Shown here: positions 26,123 through 35,829 of the stretch, piece by piece
Layout: each line of letters begins with the position of its first letter
How positions within the stretch are numbered: the first letter of the stretch is position 1
Source of the DNA: Chitinophagaceae bacterium
GTDB lineage: Bacteria; Bacteroidota; Bacteroidia; Chitinophagales; Chitinophagaceae
NCBI GenBank assembly: GCA_023957155.1
Contig: JAMLHK010000002.1
Span: 372,001 to 436,000 of the forward strand
Length of the DNA stretch: 64,000 nucleotides
Reading direction: 5' to 3'
Translations under genes and position numbers: made by a program
The notes under the pieces: generated by a model
What the model was told of the DNA's origin: nothing
What the model saw: only the letters and a program-made list of their open reading frames with translations
The model's database searches: none

Positions 26123-26272
26123 AATGAAAGATATACAGGCAATGCCGTGAGTAAAGAACTATAAAAGTCTCTCCACGAGAGAATGGATTGATGCCGGTGT
26201 TTTTGCCGTAGTGGCTGCCACCATTATCCGCACCTTTATTTTTTTGAGGCTTATGTTATTCCTACCGGCAGT

Positions 26273-27310
26273 ATGGAAAAAACGCTGTTGGTTAATGATT
26301 TCCTGTTTGTCAGCAAGCTGAGCTATGGTCCCCGTCTTCCCAATACACCTTTAGCTATTCCTTTTGTGCATCATACCGCGCCCGTCACCGGTGGCAAGTC
26401 ATACCTGGAATGGATCAGGCTCCCCTATAAACGGTTATGGACCACCCCCGTAAAACGCAATGATGTAGTGGTGTTTAATTACCCGGTCGGAGATACGGTG
26501 ATCGGCGAGTACCAGTCCAACCTCAACTATTATGATGTGCTGAGGGAGCAGTATGGCGGTAACCGGGAAGCATTGCTGCAGAGAGATGATATTATTGTAA
26601 GACCGGTGGATAAAAGAGAGAATTTTATTAAGAGATGCGTTGGCATACCGGGAGATACCCTGCAGCTGAAAGAAGGGATACTGTATGTAAACGGGCAGCC
26701 GGGAAATGTGCCGGAGGCTTCGGCTACTTTTTATCATGTGCAAACCAAAGGTCAGTATTTTGATGAGGATGTTTTAAAAGGTGATTTCAATGTTGAAACC
26801 AATCCCGACAGGCAACAACTGCTTATCGGTAATAATATGAATTATTTAATTGACCTGAGCGCCGATGAGGCAGAACGAATGAAAAAGCTGCCTTATGTGG
26901 AAAGTGTGGTTAAGGATGTTAAGCAATTCACTCCCGGAGTTTTTCCTTATGATACGGCACGCTATAAATGGAGCGAAGATTTTTATGGCCCGGTATGGGT
27001 ACCCAAAAAGGGAGCTACCATCACACTGACACCTGAAAATATAGCGTTTTACAGCCGGATTATTTCGGTATACGAGCATAATACGCTGGAAGAGAAAGAC
27101 GGTAATTTTATTATCAACGGTATTCCTACCAACCAGTATACTTTTAAAATGGATTATTACTGGATGATGGGAGATAACCGCCACAACTCGCAGGATTCAC
27201 GCTTTTGGGGCTACGTACCCGAAGATCATGTAGTGGGAAAGGCTTCGCTGATATGGTTTAGCTGGGACGGAGGTCCGAGGTGGAAACGATTGTTCAGAGC
27301 GATCAGATAA
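26273..27310 (+). CDS. lepB: signal peptidase I, catalytic domain (Ser lost from the called ORF)
   Basis: 345 residues covering the S26 signal peptidase fold: FVSKLSYGPRLPNTPLAIPFVHHT, the general-base Lys in RENFIKRCVGIPGD, and the box MMGDNRHNSQDSRFWG. It removes signal peptides of exported proteins at the inner membrane. The nucleophile normally sits in P-T-G-S-M. Here that Ser codon (AGT, 26270-26272) immediately precedes the only in-frame ATG, so the ORF as it stands starts just after the catalytic serine. Reading back gives FFEAYVIPTGSM in frame with upstream stops, and the transmembrane anchor is in another frame. The reading is intact downstream; a long insert (about residues 140-280) is normal for this phylum. 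Confidence 0.85.
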   Translation: MEKTLLVNDFLFVSKLSYGPRLPNTPLAIPFVHHTAPVTGGKSYLEWIRLPYKRLWTTPVKRNDVVVFNYPVGDTVIGEYQSNLNYYDVLREQYGGNREALLQRDDIIVRPVDKRENFIKRCVGIPGDTLQLKEGILYVNGQPGNVPEASATFYHVQTKGQYFDEDVLKGDFNVETNPDRQQLLIGNNMNYLIDLSADEAERMKKLPYVESVVKDVKQFTPGVFPYDTARYKWSEDFYGPVWVPKKGATITLTPENIAFYSRIISVYEHNTLEEKDGNFIINGIPTNQYTFKMDYYWMMGDNRHNSQDSRFWGYVPEDHVVGKASLIWFSWDGGPRWKRLFRAIR

Positions 27311-27419
27311 GCAACCCGGTATTTAAACGGAAAGTGTTTTACCTGATCAAATTCCTACCATAATAATACGAATAGGGTCAGCCTGAGCTGACTAATCGTT
27401 ACTCAATTGTAGCCTTTGT

Positions 27420-27480
27420 AAATGGCTTCTCTATCCGTTTTTCAAGGTTCATTATGGTGCCGCTAATGGATAAGCCATTT
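27420..27480. terminator. inverted repeat between convergent genes
   Basis: AAATGGCTT (27420-27428) pairs with AAGCCATTT (27472-27480), followed on the plus strand by CATTTTT. A second small hairpin, GTCAGC-ctga-GCTGAC, lies at about 27378-27393. Together they probably terminate the signal peptidase transcript and the opposing permease transcript. Confidence 0.45.
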
Positions 27481-27513
27481 CATTTTTCGATAAGCTATAA
27501 AACCGAAGTTACT

Positions 27514-29157
27514 TTACTTCCTCATCGTTCTTAGCGCATACAGCACTACATGCACTGCGGCAAAAATAAGGGAGAAGTAAAAAATGACATTGTCCTCTCC
27601 GTTGGTAACCGAGTGATGTATAAATGCGATTACAATTAAAGCCACTGACAGTACCAGCCCGCTCAGTCCCCCAATCTTATTGGCCTGGGATAAGGTATTG
27701 GGTTGTTGCCCGGAAAGTTTGCTGTGCTTTATACCATACCACAGGTAAATATCAAAACCGATGATCATCCATAAAATCAAACGGATCCAGGTGTCTAAGG
27801 GTAAGAAGGCCATCATAAAGAAACAGGTGACCACCCCCAGGATAGGTACCAGCGGAACAAGCGGGGTTTTAAACCCACGGGGAGCATCGGGCATTTTAAC
27901 CCGCATCACCCATATCCCGATACATACCAGGATAAAGGCAAACAATGTTCCGATACTGGTCATCTCTCCCACTATCCTTGCCGGAACAAATGCAGCGAAT
28001 AAGCTGACCAGCAGCATAAACATCAAATTACTTCTGGCAGGGGTCTTAAACTTCGGATGAACAGCAGAGAACAATTTCGGCAGCAACCCGTCTTTACTCA
28101 TGCTGTAAAATACCCGGCTTTGTCCCATAAGCATTACCAGGATTACAGAAGCATAGCCTCCTAATATGGCAACGATTATAGCCCGGTTAAGCCAGGGATA
28201 GTCGGGATGTATTACTCCTGCACTGTCTGCCGGCCCCATGTGATCAATGGCAACCGCTACAGGAGCTATACCGTCCTTCCCGCTGAAAGAGGTGTAGTGG
28301 GTAACCCCTGTCATTACATGCGCAAAGAGGATATACAGGATGGTGCAGATGACCAGTGAACCCAGGATACCAATCGGCATATCCTTTTTGGGATTCCTGG
28401 CTTCCTGCGCTGCCGTGCTAACCGCATCAAATCCTATATAAGCAAAAAATACGACAGCGGCTGCCCTGATGATCCCGCTAAAGCCGAATTCTCCAAAGTT
28501 TCCCGTATTATCAGGTATATAAGGGATATAATTTTCCTGGTTGATATACTTCCATCCTAAAATAATGAAGACCAGTACTACGCTGACCTTAAGCATTACG
28601 ATCAGCGAATTTACCCACGCGCTTTCCTGTGTTCCCCGGATGAGAAGCAAACTCATCAGTATTACGATAAATACTGCAGGAAGATTGACCATCCCTCCTT
28701 CCCAGGGACCTGCGGCGAGCGAGGCAGGCAATACAATATCAAATCCCTCCAAAAACTTAGCCAGGTACCTGCTCCAGCTGATGCTAACGGTAGCCGCACC
28801 CACGGCGTATTCCAGCACAAGATCCCAGCCGATGATCCAGGCAATAAATTCACCCATAGTGGCATAGCTGTAGGTGTAGGCGCTGCCGGCAACCGGTATC
28901 ATAGATGCAAATTCGGCATAACACAATCCCGCAAAACCGCAACCCAGCGCAGCAATAATGAAAGATATGGTAATAGCCGGGCCGGCCTGGTTGGCGGCGG
29001 CAAGTCCGGTAATGGAGAATAGCCCTGCCCCGATAATTGCCCCGATTCCTAAGGCCACCAATGCCCATGGACCCAGGGTCCTTTTTAAAGTTTCCGGTCC
29101 TGTTTCCTGCGATTCAGCAATTAGTCCTGCAATTGGTTTCTTAACAAATAAACTCAT
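27514..29157 (-). CDS. APC-family amino-acid permease
   Basis: A 547-residue inner-membrane transporter with about 12-14 hydrophobic helices. The first helix carries the APC signature GIGAIIGAGLFSITG, helix 3 has AGSAYTYSYATMGEF, and ARNPKKDMPIGILGSL matches the cationic amino-acid transporter (CAT/YfnA) branch. It is expected to import amino acids by proton-coupled or exchange transport. It is a single gene convergent with the signal peptidase. Confidence 0.9.
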   Translation of the reverse strand: MSLFVKKPIAGLIAESQETGPETLKRTLGPWALVALGIGAIIGAGLFSITGLAAANQAGPAITISFIIAALGCGFAGLCYAEFASMIPVAGSAYTYSYATMGEFIAWIIGWDLVLEYAVGAATVSISWSRYLAKFLEGFDIVLPASLAAGPWEGGMVNLPAVFIVILMSLLLIRGTQESAWVNSLIVMLKVSVVLVFIILGWKYINQENYIPYIPDNTGNFGEFGFSGIIRAAAVVFFAYIGFDAVSTAAQEARNPKKDMPIGILGSLVICTILYILFAHVMTGVTHYTSFSGKDGIAPVAVAIDHMGPADSAGVIHPDYPWLNRAIIVAILGGYASVILVMLMGQSRVFYSMSKDGLLPKLFSAVHPKFKTPARSNLMFMLLVSLFAAFVPARIVGEMTSIGTLFAFILVCIGIWVMRVKMPDAPRGFKTPLVPLVPILGVVTCFFMMAFLPLDTWIRLILWMIIGFDIYLWYGIKHSKLSGQQPNTLSQANKIGGLSGLVLSVALIVIAFIHHSVTNGEDNVIFYFSLIFAAVHVVLYALRTMRK

Positions 29158-29313
29158 AGCCTTAGAAGGGATTTAATGTAAAATTTCCGGGGTCAGTTAA
29201 ATTAGCGAGTGAAAAATAATGATTTCTAATTAAATGAGGAGCAACTTTGCCTATTTTATATCCTTATCCGCCAAAAAACAATAATTTCTTTTAATTAACC
29301 GTAAACTTTCTGT

Positions 29314-29321
29314 TAGTTTTG
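29314..29321 (+). promoter_or_regulatory. -7 box of the DAACS symporter gene
   Basis: TAGTTTTG matches TAnnTTTG, 30 bp before the start at 29352. Confidence 0.45.
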
Positions 29322-29351
29322 AAATTCATCAGCCCCGTTTTTGAATAATAT

Positions 29352-30728
29352 ATGAATACCCGCAAGTCAGGATTATTGGCCTTATCCGTTTTTACGATTG
29401 TTGCTGCGCTGCATTTTTTTCATTACGAGCAATGGATGACCATACCGGCTGAAGTATTATTTACGGGCCGGTGGCTCTTAATTCTCAGCCTGCTGATTTT
29501 TGCGTGGTTTAAAAAATCGCTTACCACCTGGATCTTTGTTGCCATGACACTGGGTGTGGAAATAGGACTTGATTTTCCCGCCTTTTCCCAGCATCTCCGT
29601 TTTTTAAGCACGATATTCTTACGTTTGGTTAAGACCATAGTTGCTCCCCTGTTGTTTTCAACCTTAGTGGTGGGTATCGCCAGTCATTCCAATCTTAAAC
29701 AGGTGGGCAGGATGGGCTGGAAATCTATATTGTATTTTGAGATCATAACCACTTTTGCGCTGGTTATCGGGCTATTGTTCATTAATATAATTAAAGCGGG
29801 AGTAGGAATTGAAGTGCCTGAAGTCTTATTAAAAGAGCTGCCTGTTGCTGTAGAAAAAACCTGGCAGGACCATATTGTAGACATCTTTCCCGAGAATATA
29901 ATAAAGTCAATTTACGAGGGTAATGTATTGCCCATTGTAGTGTTCAGTGTGCTGTTTGGTATTGCTTTAGCCAAGCTGGCGCCCGATCGTAAAAAGCCGA
30001 TGCTGGAGTTCTCTGAAAGCCTGGCTGAAACAATGTTCCGTTTTGTACATATCATCATGTATTTTGCTCCTTTTGGTGTGGGAGCAGCTATTTCGGTAAC
30101 GGTTGGGCACCTGGGACTGGATATCTTGAAAAACTTAGCCCTCTTGCTGATCACTTTGTACCTGGCTTTATTTACTTTTTTATTAGTGATATTATTACCC
30201 GTGTTGCTTATCATCAGGGTACCGGTTAAAAAATTTATCCAGGCGATCAGGGAACCGGTTTCCATTGCTTTTGCCACAACCAGCTCCGATTCCGCATTGC
30301 CTATTGCTATGGAAAATATGGAAAAATTTGGCGTACCCCGGAAAGTGGTGGCCTTTGTGATACCCACGGGCTATACTTTTAATTTAGATGGTACCACCCT
30401 GTACCTTTCGTTGGCCTCCGTATTTGTGGCACAGGCTGCGGGTATTCATTTATCCTTCGGGGAGCAGCTCATGATCGGTTTTTCACTGATGCTGACCAGT
30501 AAAGGCGTAGCTGCAGTACCCCGGGCTTCATTGGTGATATTGATCGCTACGGCATCTACTTTCGGGTTTCCGATCTGGCCGATCATGGCCATTTATGGAA
30601 TTGACGAGCTTATGGATATGGCACGTACTTCCGTAAATGTAATCGGTAATACGCTGGCAAGTTGCGTAATTGCCCGGTGGGAAGGTGAGTTTGATGATGA
30701 GAAGGCTTTGGCATTCCGCCCGGATTGA
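29352..30728 (+). CDS. dicarboxylate/amino acid:cation symporter (DAACS)
   Basis: 458 residues with eight or more membrane helices and the two re-entrant loops of the GltP/DctA family. Signatures are the serine-rich HP1 tip TTSSDSALPIAMENMEKFGV, the NMDGT-type motif TGYTFNLDGTTLYLS, and HP2 TSKGVAAVPRASLVIL. It imports glutamate/aspartate or C4-dicarboxylates with sodium or protons. An extra N-terminal hydrophobic stretch (residues 5-60) precedes the usual core. Confidence 0.9.
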   Translation: MNTRKSGLLALSVFTIVAALHFFHYEQWMTIPAEVLFTGRWLLILSLLIFAWFKKSLTTWIFVAMTLGVEIGLDFPAFSQHLRFLSTIFLRLVKTIVAPLLFSTLVVGIASHSNLKQVGRMGWKSILYFEIITTFALVIGLLFINIIKAGVGIEVPEVLLKELPVAVEKTWQDHIVDIFPENIIKSIYEGNVLPIVVFSVLFGIALAKLAPDRKKPMLEFSESLAETMFRFVHIIMYFAPFGVGAAISVTVGHLGLDILKNLALLLITLYLALFTFLLVILLPVLLIIRVPVKKFIQAIREPVSIAFATTSSDSALPIAMENMEKFGVPRKVVAFVIPTGYTFNLDGTTLYLSLASVFVAQAAGIHLSFGEQLMIGFSLMLTSKGVAAVPRASLVILIATASTFGFPIWPIMAIYGIDELMDMARTSVNVIGNTLASCVIARWEGEFDDEKALAFRPD

Positions 30729-30842
30729 TCATTTTAACCTTTTATTTCATATTCTATATTAATAAAACAAACATTACTGATTATTTATTTGAACAGAAAA
30801 TGCAATTTTGCCAACAGAATGGAAAAACTTCAAAAAACAAGT

Positions 30843-31814
30843 ATGATCAAAAGAATCATTGGAACGGCGCTTTGTATTATAATGAGTTGTATCTTATATG
30901 CACAGGAAGAGCAAATACAATTTAAAATTCTTAACCAGTATGAAACGGCTCTTGATCATGCTACCATTACTATTGATGGCAATACTACGGAACAGGTAGC
31001 GGATCCAGACGGTTTTTTTACAATTACAGCTCCTCTTCCCGGAACTGTTGTCATCAGCCAGGAGGGTTACTCCACCTTTTCATCTTCGATACAGGATTTA
31101 AAAAACAATCCGGCCATAACGCTGCATAAAATATTTTCATGGAAGGATTTGTTGAATCCCATGTTTTATATCATCAATGGGGGACTTTGGCTTTTGTTAT
31201 TTATTGTATTTGCCGAAACGGGCTTGTTTGCCGGTTTCTTTCTGCCGGGCGACAGCCTGCTGTTTGTTGCCGGTATTTACAGCAGTAACCTGATGAATGA
31301 ATTTTTTAAGGCGTTTGGTATAGGACATCTTCAGAACGAATGGATAGACCTGTTACTGCTGATCGTACTCATTTCTATTGCGGGTATCGTAGGTAATATG
31401 GTAGGCTACTGGTTTGGGAAAAAAATAGGCCCTGCCATGTACAGCTGGAAAGACCGTTTCCTTTTTAAAAAGAAGTACCTCAATGATGCCCATGATTTTT
31501 ATGAGAAACATGGTGGAGGAGCTATTATATTTGCCCGGTTTTTGCCCATTATACGCACTTTTGCGCCCATTATAGCAGGCATTGTTCAAATGGACAGGAA
31601 AAAGTTTATGTTTTTTAATGTCGTTGGCTGTGTGGCGTGGGTGATCAGTATGATCTTTGCAGGACACTTCCTGCAGATATGGGTAAGAAAACAATTTGGC
31701 TTTGAACTGAGAGATCACCTCGAGTTAATTGTGATTATCATTATACTCGTAACCACATTTCCCGTTATATGGAAATTAGTATCGGGAAGTAAAAAAACAA
31801 AAACAACCGCTTAA
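30843..31814 (+). CDS. DedA-family membrane protein with N-terminal secreted beta-domain
   Basis: 323 residues from the start at 30843, which begins a signal-peptide-like segment (IIGTALCIIMSCILYAQEE). Residues about 22-95 look like a small CarboxypepD_reg-type beta domain (ATITIDGNTTEQVADPDGFF, then GTVVISQEGYSTF). The rest is DedA: GLFAGFFLPGDSLLFVAG, the segment from GNMVGYWFGKKIG, the conserved FARFLPIIRTFAPIIAGI and a C-terminal helix. DedA proteins are linked to polyprenyl-phosphate or lipid recycling across the inner membrane. The extra domain would face the periplasm. A methionine at 30819 is an alternative start. Confidence 0.82.
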   Translation: MIKRIIGTALCIIMSCILYAQEEQIQFKILNQYETALDHATITIDGNTTEQVADPDGFFTITAPLPGTVVISQEGYSTFSSSIQDLKNNPAITLHKIFSWKDLLNPMFYIINGGLWLLLFIVFAETGLFAGFFLPGDSLLFVAGIYSSNLMNEFFKAFGIGHLQNEWIDLLLLIVLISIAGIVGNMVGYWFGKKIGPAMYSWKDRFLFKKKYLNDAHDFYEKHGGGAIIFARFLPIIRTFAPIIAGIVQMDRKKFMFFNVVGCVAWVISMIFAGHFLQIWVRKQFGFELRDHLELIVIIIILVTTFPVIWKLVSGSKKTKTTA

Positions 31815-31823
31815 ACTCTTCGT

Positions 31824-33050
31824 ATGTCCCAGCCCAAAAACGCTGTATTTAACGTTGCTGTTCTTGTTGCTGCGCTGGGTTATTTTGTTGACATCTACGA
31901 TTTGCTGCTTTTTGGTATCGTCCGGGTTGAAAGTCTGATTGACATGGGACTGTCCGAGTCTCAACTGCTTACTGATGGAGAGAGCATTCTGCAATGGCAA
32001 ATGTGGGGATTGTTGCTCGGGGGAATTATCTGGGGTGTAATGGGTGATAAAAAAGGGCGGATAAGTGTATTATTCGGTTCCATCATACTGTATTCTCTGG
32101 CCAATATTGCTAACGGTTTTGTACAAACGGTTGACCAGTATAAAATGATACGGTTCATTGCCGGGTTAGGACTGGCAGGTGAGCTTGGTGCAGGCATTAC
32201 CCTCGTATCTGAACTTACTTCAAAAGAAAAGAGAGGCATTGCCACATCACTCGTAGCAGGGTTGGGTTTAACAGGGGCGGTAGCCGCTTTTTTTATCAAG
32301 GAAAACTTTCACTGGCGAACCTGTTATTTTATAGGCGGGGGATTGGGTCTTTTGCTGCTTGTTTTACGCATATCTGTCTTTGAATCGGGTATGTTTCATG
32401 AAGTGAAAAAGATGAATGTAAAGCGTGGCAGCTTAATTATGTTCTTCAATAATACAGAACGGTTTAAAAAATACATTATAGCCATTTTAATTGGATTGCC
32501 TACCTGGTTTGTGATTGGTGTATTGGTTACTTTTTCCAGTGAGTTCGGCAGGCAGATGGGCATTACGGAAAAAATTGATCCCGGAAAATCCATCATGTTT
32601 GCTTATGCGGCCATTTCGCTGGGTGATATTACTGTTGGGTTGGTAAGCCAGTGGCTTAAGAGCCGGAAAAAAGCATTGTATGTTTTTTATGCTATTACCA
32701 CCGTATTCATGGTATTGTATTTCACGGTTCAATGGAATGGATCTGCTGCACAGATGTACGTACTGTGTGCGGGTCTTGGCTTTGGTACGGGATTCTGGGC
32801 AATATTTGTTACTATGGGCGCCGAGCAGTTTGGTACCAATATAAGAGCAACCGCTGCTACCACTATTCCGAATATGGTAAGAGGGCTACTGGCTATTTTT
32901 ATTCTTCCTCTTTTCCAGGGATTACGTAATGTTACCGATTTTTATACCGGCGGATGGATCTCGGCAGTTATTATTATGTCAATAGGTATTGCGGCTATTA
33001 TACTCACAAAAGAAACTTTCGGCAAGGATCTGAATTACGTGGAAGAATGA
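31824..33050 (+). CDS. MFS transporter
   Basis: 408 residues, about 12 helices. The loop 2-3 motif is GVMGDKKGRISVLFGS, and helix 4 has GLGLAGELGAGITLVSEL, which resembles the sugar/aromatic-acid porter branch. It starts 9 bp after the DedA-like gene and is probably co-transcribed with it. Substrate not deducible. Confidence 0.85.
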   Translation: MSQPKNAVFNVAVLVAALGYFVDIYDLLLFGIVRVESLIDMGLSESQLLTDGESILQWQMWGLLLGGIIWGVMGDKKGRISVLFGSIILYSLANIANGFVQTVDQYKMIRFIAGLGLAGELGAGITLVSELTSKEKRGIATSLVAGLGLTGAVAAFFIKENFHWRTCYFIGGGLGLLLLVLRISVFESGMFHEVKKMNVKRGSLIMFFNNTERFKKYIIAILIGLPTWFVIGVLVTFSSEFGRQMGITEKIDPGKSIMFAYAAISLGDITVGLVSQWLKSRKKALYVFYAITTVFMVLYFTVQWNGSAAQMYVLCAGLGFGTGFWAIFVTMGAEQFGTNIRATAATTIPNMVRGLLAIFILPLFQGLRNVTDFYTGGWISAVIIMSIGIAAIILTKETFGKDLNYVEE

Positions 33051-33164
33051 ACGGAAGTGCCGGTAGTGCATGGTGAGCAGAACATGGTCAGTAGGAAGAA
33101 ACCTGGTACGGGTATAAGACCGGCGCCGTACACCTGTTATCCATTAATACATTAACCGGCATCC

Positions 33165-34175
33165 ATGAAAGTACTCATCATACGTTTTTCTTCTATCGGC
33201 GATATCGTTTTAACCACGCCGGCTATCCGTTGTCTCAAGCAACAAATTCCGGGAGCTGAAGTACATTTCCTGACAAAAACAAAATTCAGGGCGGTTACCG
33301 TAGCCAATCCTTACATAGATCAATTCCATTATTTTGATAACAACCTCCGGCAATTGATCCGTGATATCCGTAAAGAGCGATATGATTATATTATTGATTT
33401 GCATAAAAACTGGCGTACGCTCCGTATCTATCTTGAAACAGATACAAAGACAAAGTGGCTGAGTTACCGCAAGCTCAGTATTCAAAAATTTTTGCTCACC
33501 AAACTGGGTATCAATGTCATGCCCGGCATTCATATTTCCCGGCGCAGCTTAGATGCGCTGCGTCCGTTAGGTATAAAGGATGACGGAAAAGGATTGGATT
33601 ATTTTATTCCCGGGGGAGAAGAGATAGAGATCACGGAATTACCTCTTTCGCATCAGATGGGGTATATCGCTATCGTGATCGGGGGCTCTTATTACACAAA
33701 AAAACTGCCGGTATATAAATTGCAGGAGCTTTGTTTACAAATACAACATCCCATAGTACTGCTGGGAGGAAAAGAAGACCGTGAAGCCGGGACAGCCATT
33801 GCTGCTGTTGACCCGGTGAAAATTTATAATGCCTGTGGAAAATTTTCACTAAATGAATCAGCTGATATTACCCGGAAAGCCAGGCTGGTGATTTCGCACG
33901 ATACCGGGCTGCAGTATATTGCATGCGCTTTTCAGAAACCTGTTTTGGCGATATGGGGAGGCACTTCGCCAAAATTAGATGTGGAACCCTATTACGGCAG
34001 TGCAGCAGCACAAAAGCATACTAACTTTATTGTGCCTGCTCTCCCCTGCCAGCCCTGCTCTAACTTTGGTACTACAACCTGCCCCAAAAAACATTTTAAA
34101 TGTATGCATTTGCAGGATGTGCCTGCTATAGCAGAGAAAGTAAGACGTTTGATTGAAGACAGCGCGGTTACATGA
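33165..34175 (+). CDS. glycosyltransferase family 9 (heptosyltransferase-like)
   Basis: 336 residues of the GT-B fold family that adds heptose or similar sugars during LPS core synthesis. The start MKVLIIRFSSIGDIVLTTPAIR is the typical GT9 N-terminus. The C-terminal half has AIVIGGSYYTKKLP, LVISHDTGLQYIACAF (sugar-nucleotide site with D-T-G) and PKLDVEPY. The C-terminal Cys cluster (ALPCQPCSNFGTTTCPKKHFKCM) is also usual in GT9. It is cytosolic or membrane-associated. Its last 8 bp overlap the end of the opposing small gene. Confidence 0.9.
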   Translation: MKVLIIRFSSIGDIVLTTPAIRCLKQQIPGAEVHFLTKTKFRAVTVANPYIDQFHYFDNNLRQLIRDIRKERYDYIIDLHKNWRTLRIYLETDTKTKWLSYRKLSIQKFLLTKLGINVMPGIHISRRSLDALRPLGIKDDGKGLDYFIPGGEEIEITELPLSHQMGYIAIVIGGSYYTKKLPVYKLQELCLQIQHPIVLLGGKEDREAGTAIAAVDPVKIYNACGKFSLNESADITRKARLVISHDTGLQYIACAFQKPVLAIWGGTSPKLDVEPYYGSAAAQKHTNFIVPALPCQPCSNFGTTTCPKKHFKCMHLQDVPAIAEKVRRLIEDSAVT

Positions 34176-34443
34176 TTTTTATTACACCCAGGTAGTCGAG
34201 CAGCAATACCCCGCAAAAAGAAAGAACGAAAAAAGACAGGATAATTTCCCCCCATTTATTGTAACCCCGCCTGCCCGGCAATTTAAAAAGCATTTCTGAA
34301 GTTACCTGCAGGAGTACGCCTAAGGCAATAACAGACAGACCAAGAAAAAGGAACTGCTCAAAGGTGAATATGGCAATGTATACACCCATCAGCATGAGTA
34401 AGCTGCCTGTTACTTTCAGCGGAGAATTGAGATACTTCATCAT
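34168..34443 (-). CDS. small membrane protein, unknown
   Basis: 91 residues with three hydrophobic helices (VTGSLLMLMGVYIAIFTF; LFLGLSVIALGVLLQVT; IILSFFVLSFCGVLLLDYLG). It converges on and overlaps the GT9 gene by 8 bp. No family recognised. Confidence 0.6.
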   Translation of the reverse strand: MMKYLNSPLKVTGSLLMLMGVYIAIFTFEQFLFLGLSVIALGVLLQVTSEMLFKLPGRRGYNKWGEIILSFFVLSFCGVLLLDYLGVIKIM

Positions 34444-34860
34444 CGTTCAGGGTTACGGGGTAAAGACGCCGGATAAAAATACCTAATCCGTCCGAAACCG
34501 TTAACGAAAGCATGAAGTCATTGGCAGAAATCTATCTTAGATCAACGATGAATAGTTTTTTGCAATCATTCGCGGGCAGACCGGGCTTGCTGCTGTGTTG
34601 GTATTCTGTATTTCTTCAGTATGGGCTGTAACTCAATAGCATTACCGATGTGGAAGATATGTACTTTTGCAGACCAGAGTGCGGCCAGCTGGAACAGAAG
34701 CTGTGTCCCTGCCACCCGTTAGGTGGGTATGTGCCGAAACACGATACAAACTTTTGTTGGCGGTCTGTTTCGTCCGCTATTGATCAGAAAACTTACAATA
34801 GGGCATGCAAATAATTCGCCGTGTCTTTCAGTCCGGCATTTCTTAACAGATTTAGAACCT
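34444..34860. other. 417-bp non-coding gap with a small hairpin
   Basis: No convincing reading frame on either strand. A CCACC-cgtta-GGTGG hairpin occurs at about 34715-34729. The gap marks the left edge of the accessory islet and could be the remnant of a deleted gene. Confidence 0.4.
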
Positions 34861-35358
34861 CTATAATTCATCCTGCTTGGGATTCTTTTTATTTAACACC
34901 ATTTCTTTGAAAGCAGCAATTGCTTGTTGTTGATTTAAATCTATAATATCAGTTAAAAAGTCGTCAGCGGTTTTTACATTTAAGCTAAACGATTGTAGAT
35001 ACTCTTCCGGAAAGTCTTTAATATTATTGGTTACTATAAGATTAGCATTTGTTTTTATTGCTGCAGCTAAAACATGACGGTCATTTACGTCCGGTAATTC
35101 TAAATGGTCTATTAAGCCTTTGTAATTTTGAACCAAAGCATCGGGGAAAGCTAAATTTGCTTTTGATATTCTCTTATTTGCTTCTTCTTCTGAAACGCCT
35201 TTTTTTTTCATGACTTTCTTCCATTCATAAAATATATGTTCACTCCATTTTGGTGTATAAAGATCGTAGTGTGCAAACCAAAATAAGATATCTCTTATGA
35301 TTACCGGATGGACAACATTCGTATCTAAGACAACGGTAAAGCGAACACTATGAATCAT
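34861..35358 (-). CDS. PIN-domain toxin of a toxin-antitoxin pair
   Basis: 165 residues with the PIN nuclease acidic residues: FTVVLDTNVVHP (first Asp), an internal Glu in the IFYEWKKVM helix, LPDVNDRHVLAAAI (Asp pair) and IVTNNIKDFP. These enzymes cleave RNA. The start at 35358 is preferred because MIHSVRFTVVLDTN is the conserved N-terminus. It overlaps the preceding antitoxin gene by 11 bp, the usual coupling of such modules. The sequence is AT-richer than the core genes around it. Confidence 0.85.
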   Translation of the reverse strand: MIHSVRFTVVLDTNVVHPVIIRDILFWFAHYDLYTPKWSEHIFYEWKKVMKKKGVSEEEANKRISKANLAFPDALVQNYKGLIDHLELPDVNDRHVLAAAIKTNANLIVTNNIKDFPEEYLQSFSLNVKTADDFLTDIIDLNQQQAIAAFKEMVLNKKNPKQDEL

Positions 35359-35803
35359 ACAGCCCTGTTTCTTCGTCAGCATTCATAATATCTATTATAT
35401 TTTGTTTCTGTTGCGCCTTCATTTCCTTTTGATATTTCATCACATCGTCAAATTTTATTCTCCTGTGTTTACCAACTTTTGTGAATGCAATATTTCCCTC
35501 CTCGAGTAACTTTACCAAATGCGGTCTTGAACAGCCAAGAATTTCGGCTGCAGCTTGTGTAGTTACTTCAGTAGCTACAGGAACAAGCGAAATTAATTTG
35601 CCTTGTCCCATAGCTTTTAAAATGTCCCCCAAAAGCTTTAAAGCACTTAAAGGAATTTTAATTTTTTCGCTTGTTTCTTCAATCTCAATTTCCGGCTGCT
35701 CAGAATTAAGCTGTTCTATAACTGAAGCTAAGGTTCCATAAGATTCACTTGCAATCTTTTGGTCAAGTTTTGAGGGCTTTTGTATTTGCTCTAACAGCTT
35801 CAT
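35348..35803 (-). CDS. excisionase-type HTH antitoxin
   Basis: 151 residues. The middle carries a MerR/excisionase-type helix-turn-helix (TTQAAAEILGCSRPHLVKLLEEGNI, then KVGKHRRIKFDDVMKY). The C-terminal tail (KQNIIDIMNADEETGLYDS) is acidic and would wrap the PIN toxin. As in known PIN/Xre-excisionase modules, it should neutralise the toxin and repress its own promoter. Three tandem 9-bp repeats lie 27 bp upstream. Confidence 0.82.
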   Translation of the reverse strand: MKLLEQIQKPSKLDQKIASESYGTLASVIEQLNSEQPEIEIEETSEKIKIPLSALKLLGDILKAMGQGKLISLVPVATEVTTQAAAEILGCSRPHLVKLLEEGNIAFTKVGKHRRIKFDDVMKYQKEMKAQQKQNIIDIMNADEETGLYDS

Positions 35804-35829
35804 GACAGTATGTATTTGTTTGATTCAAG

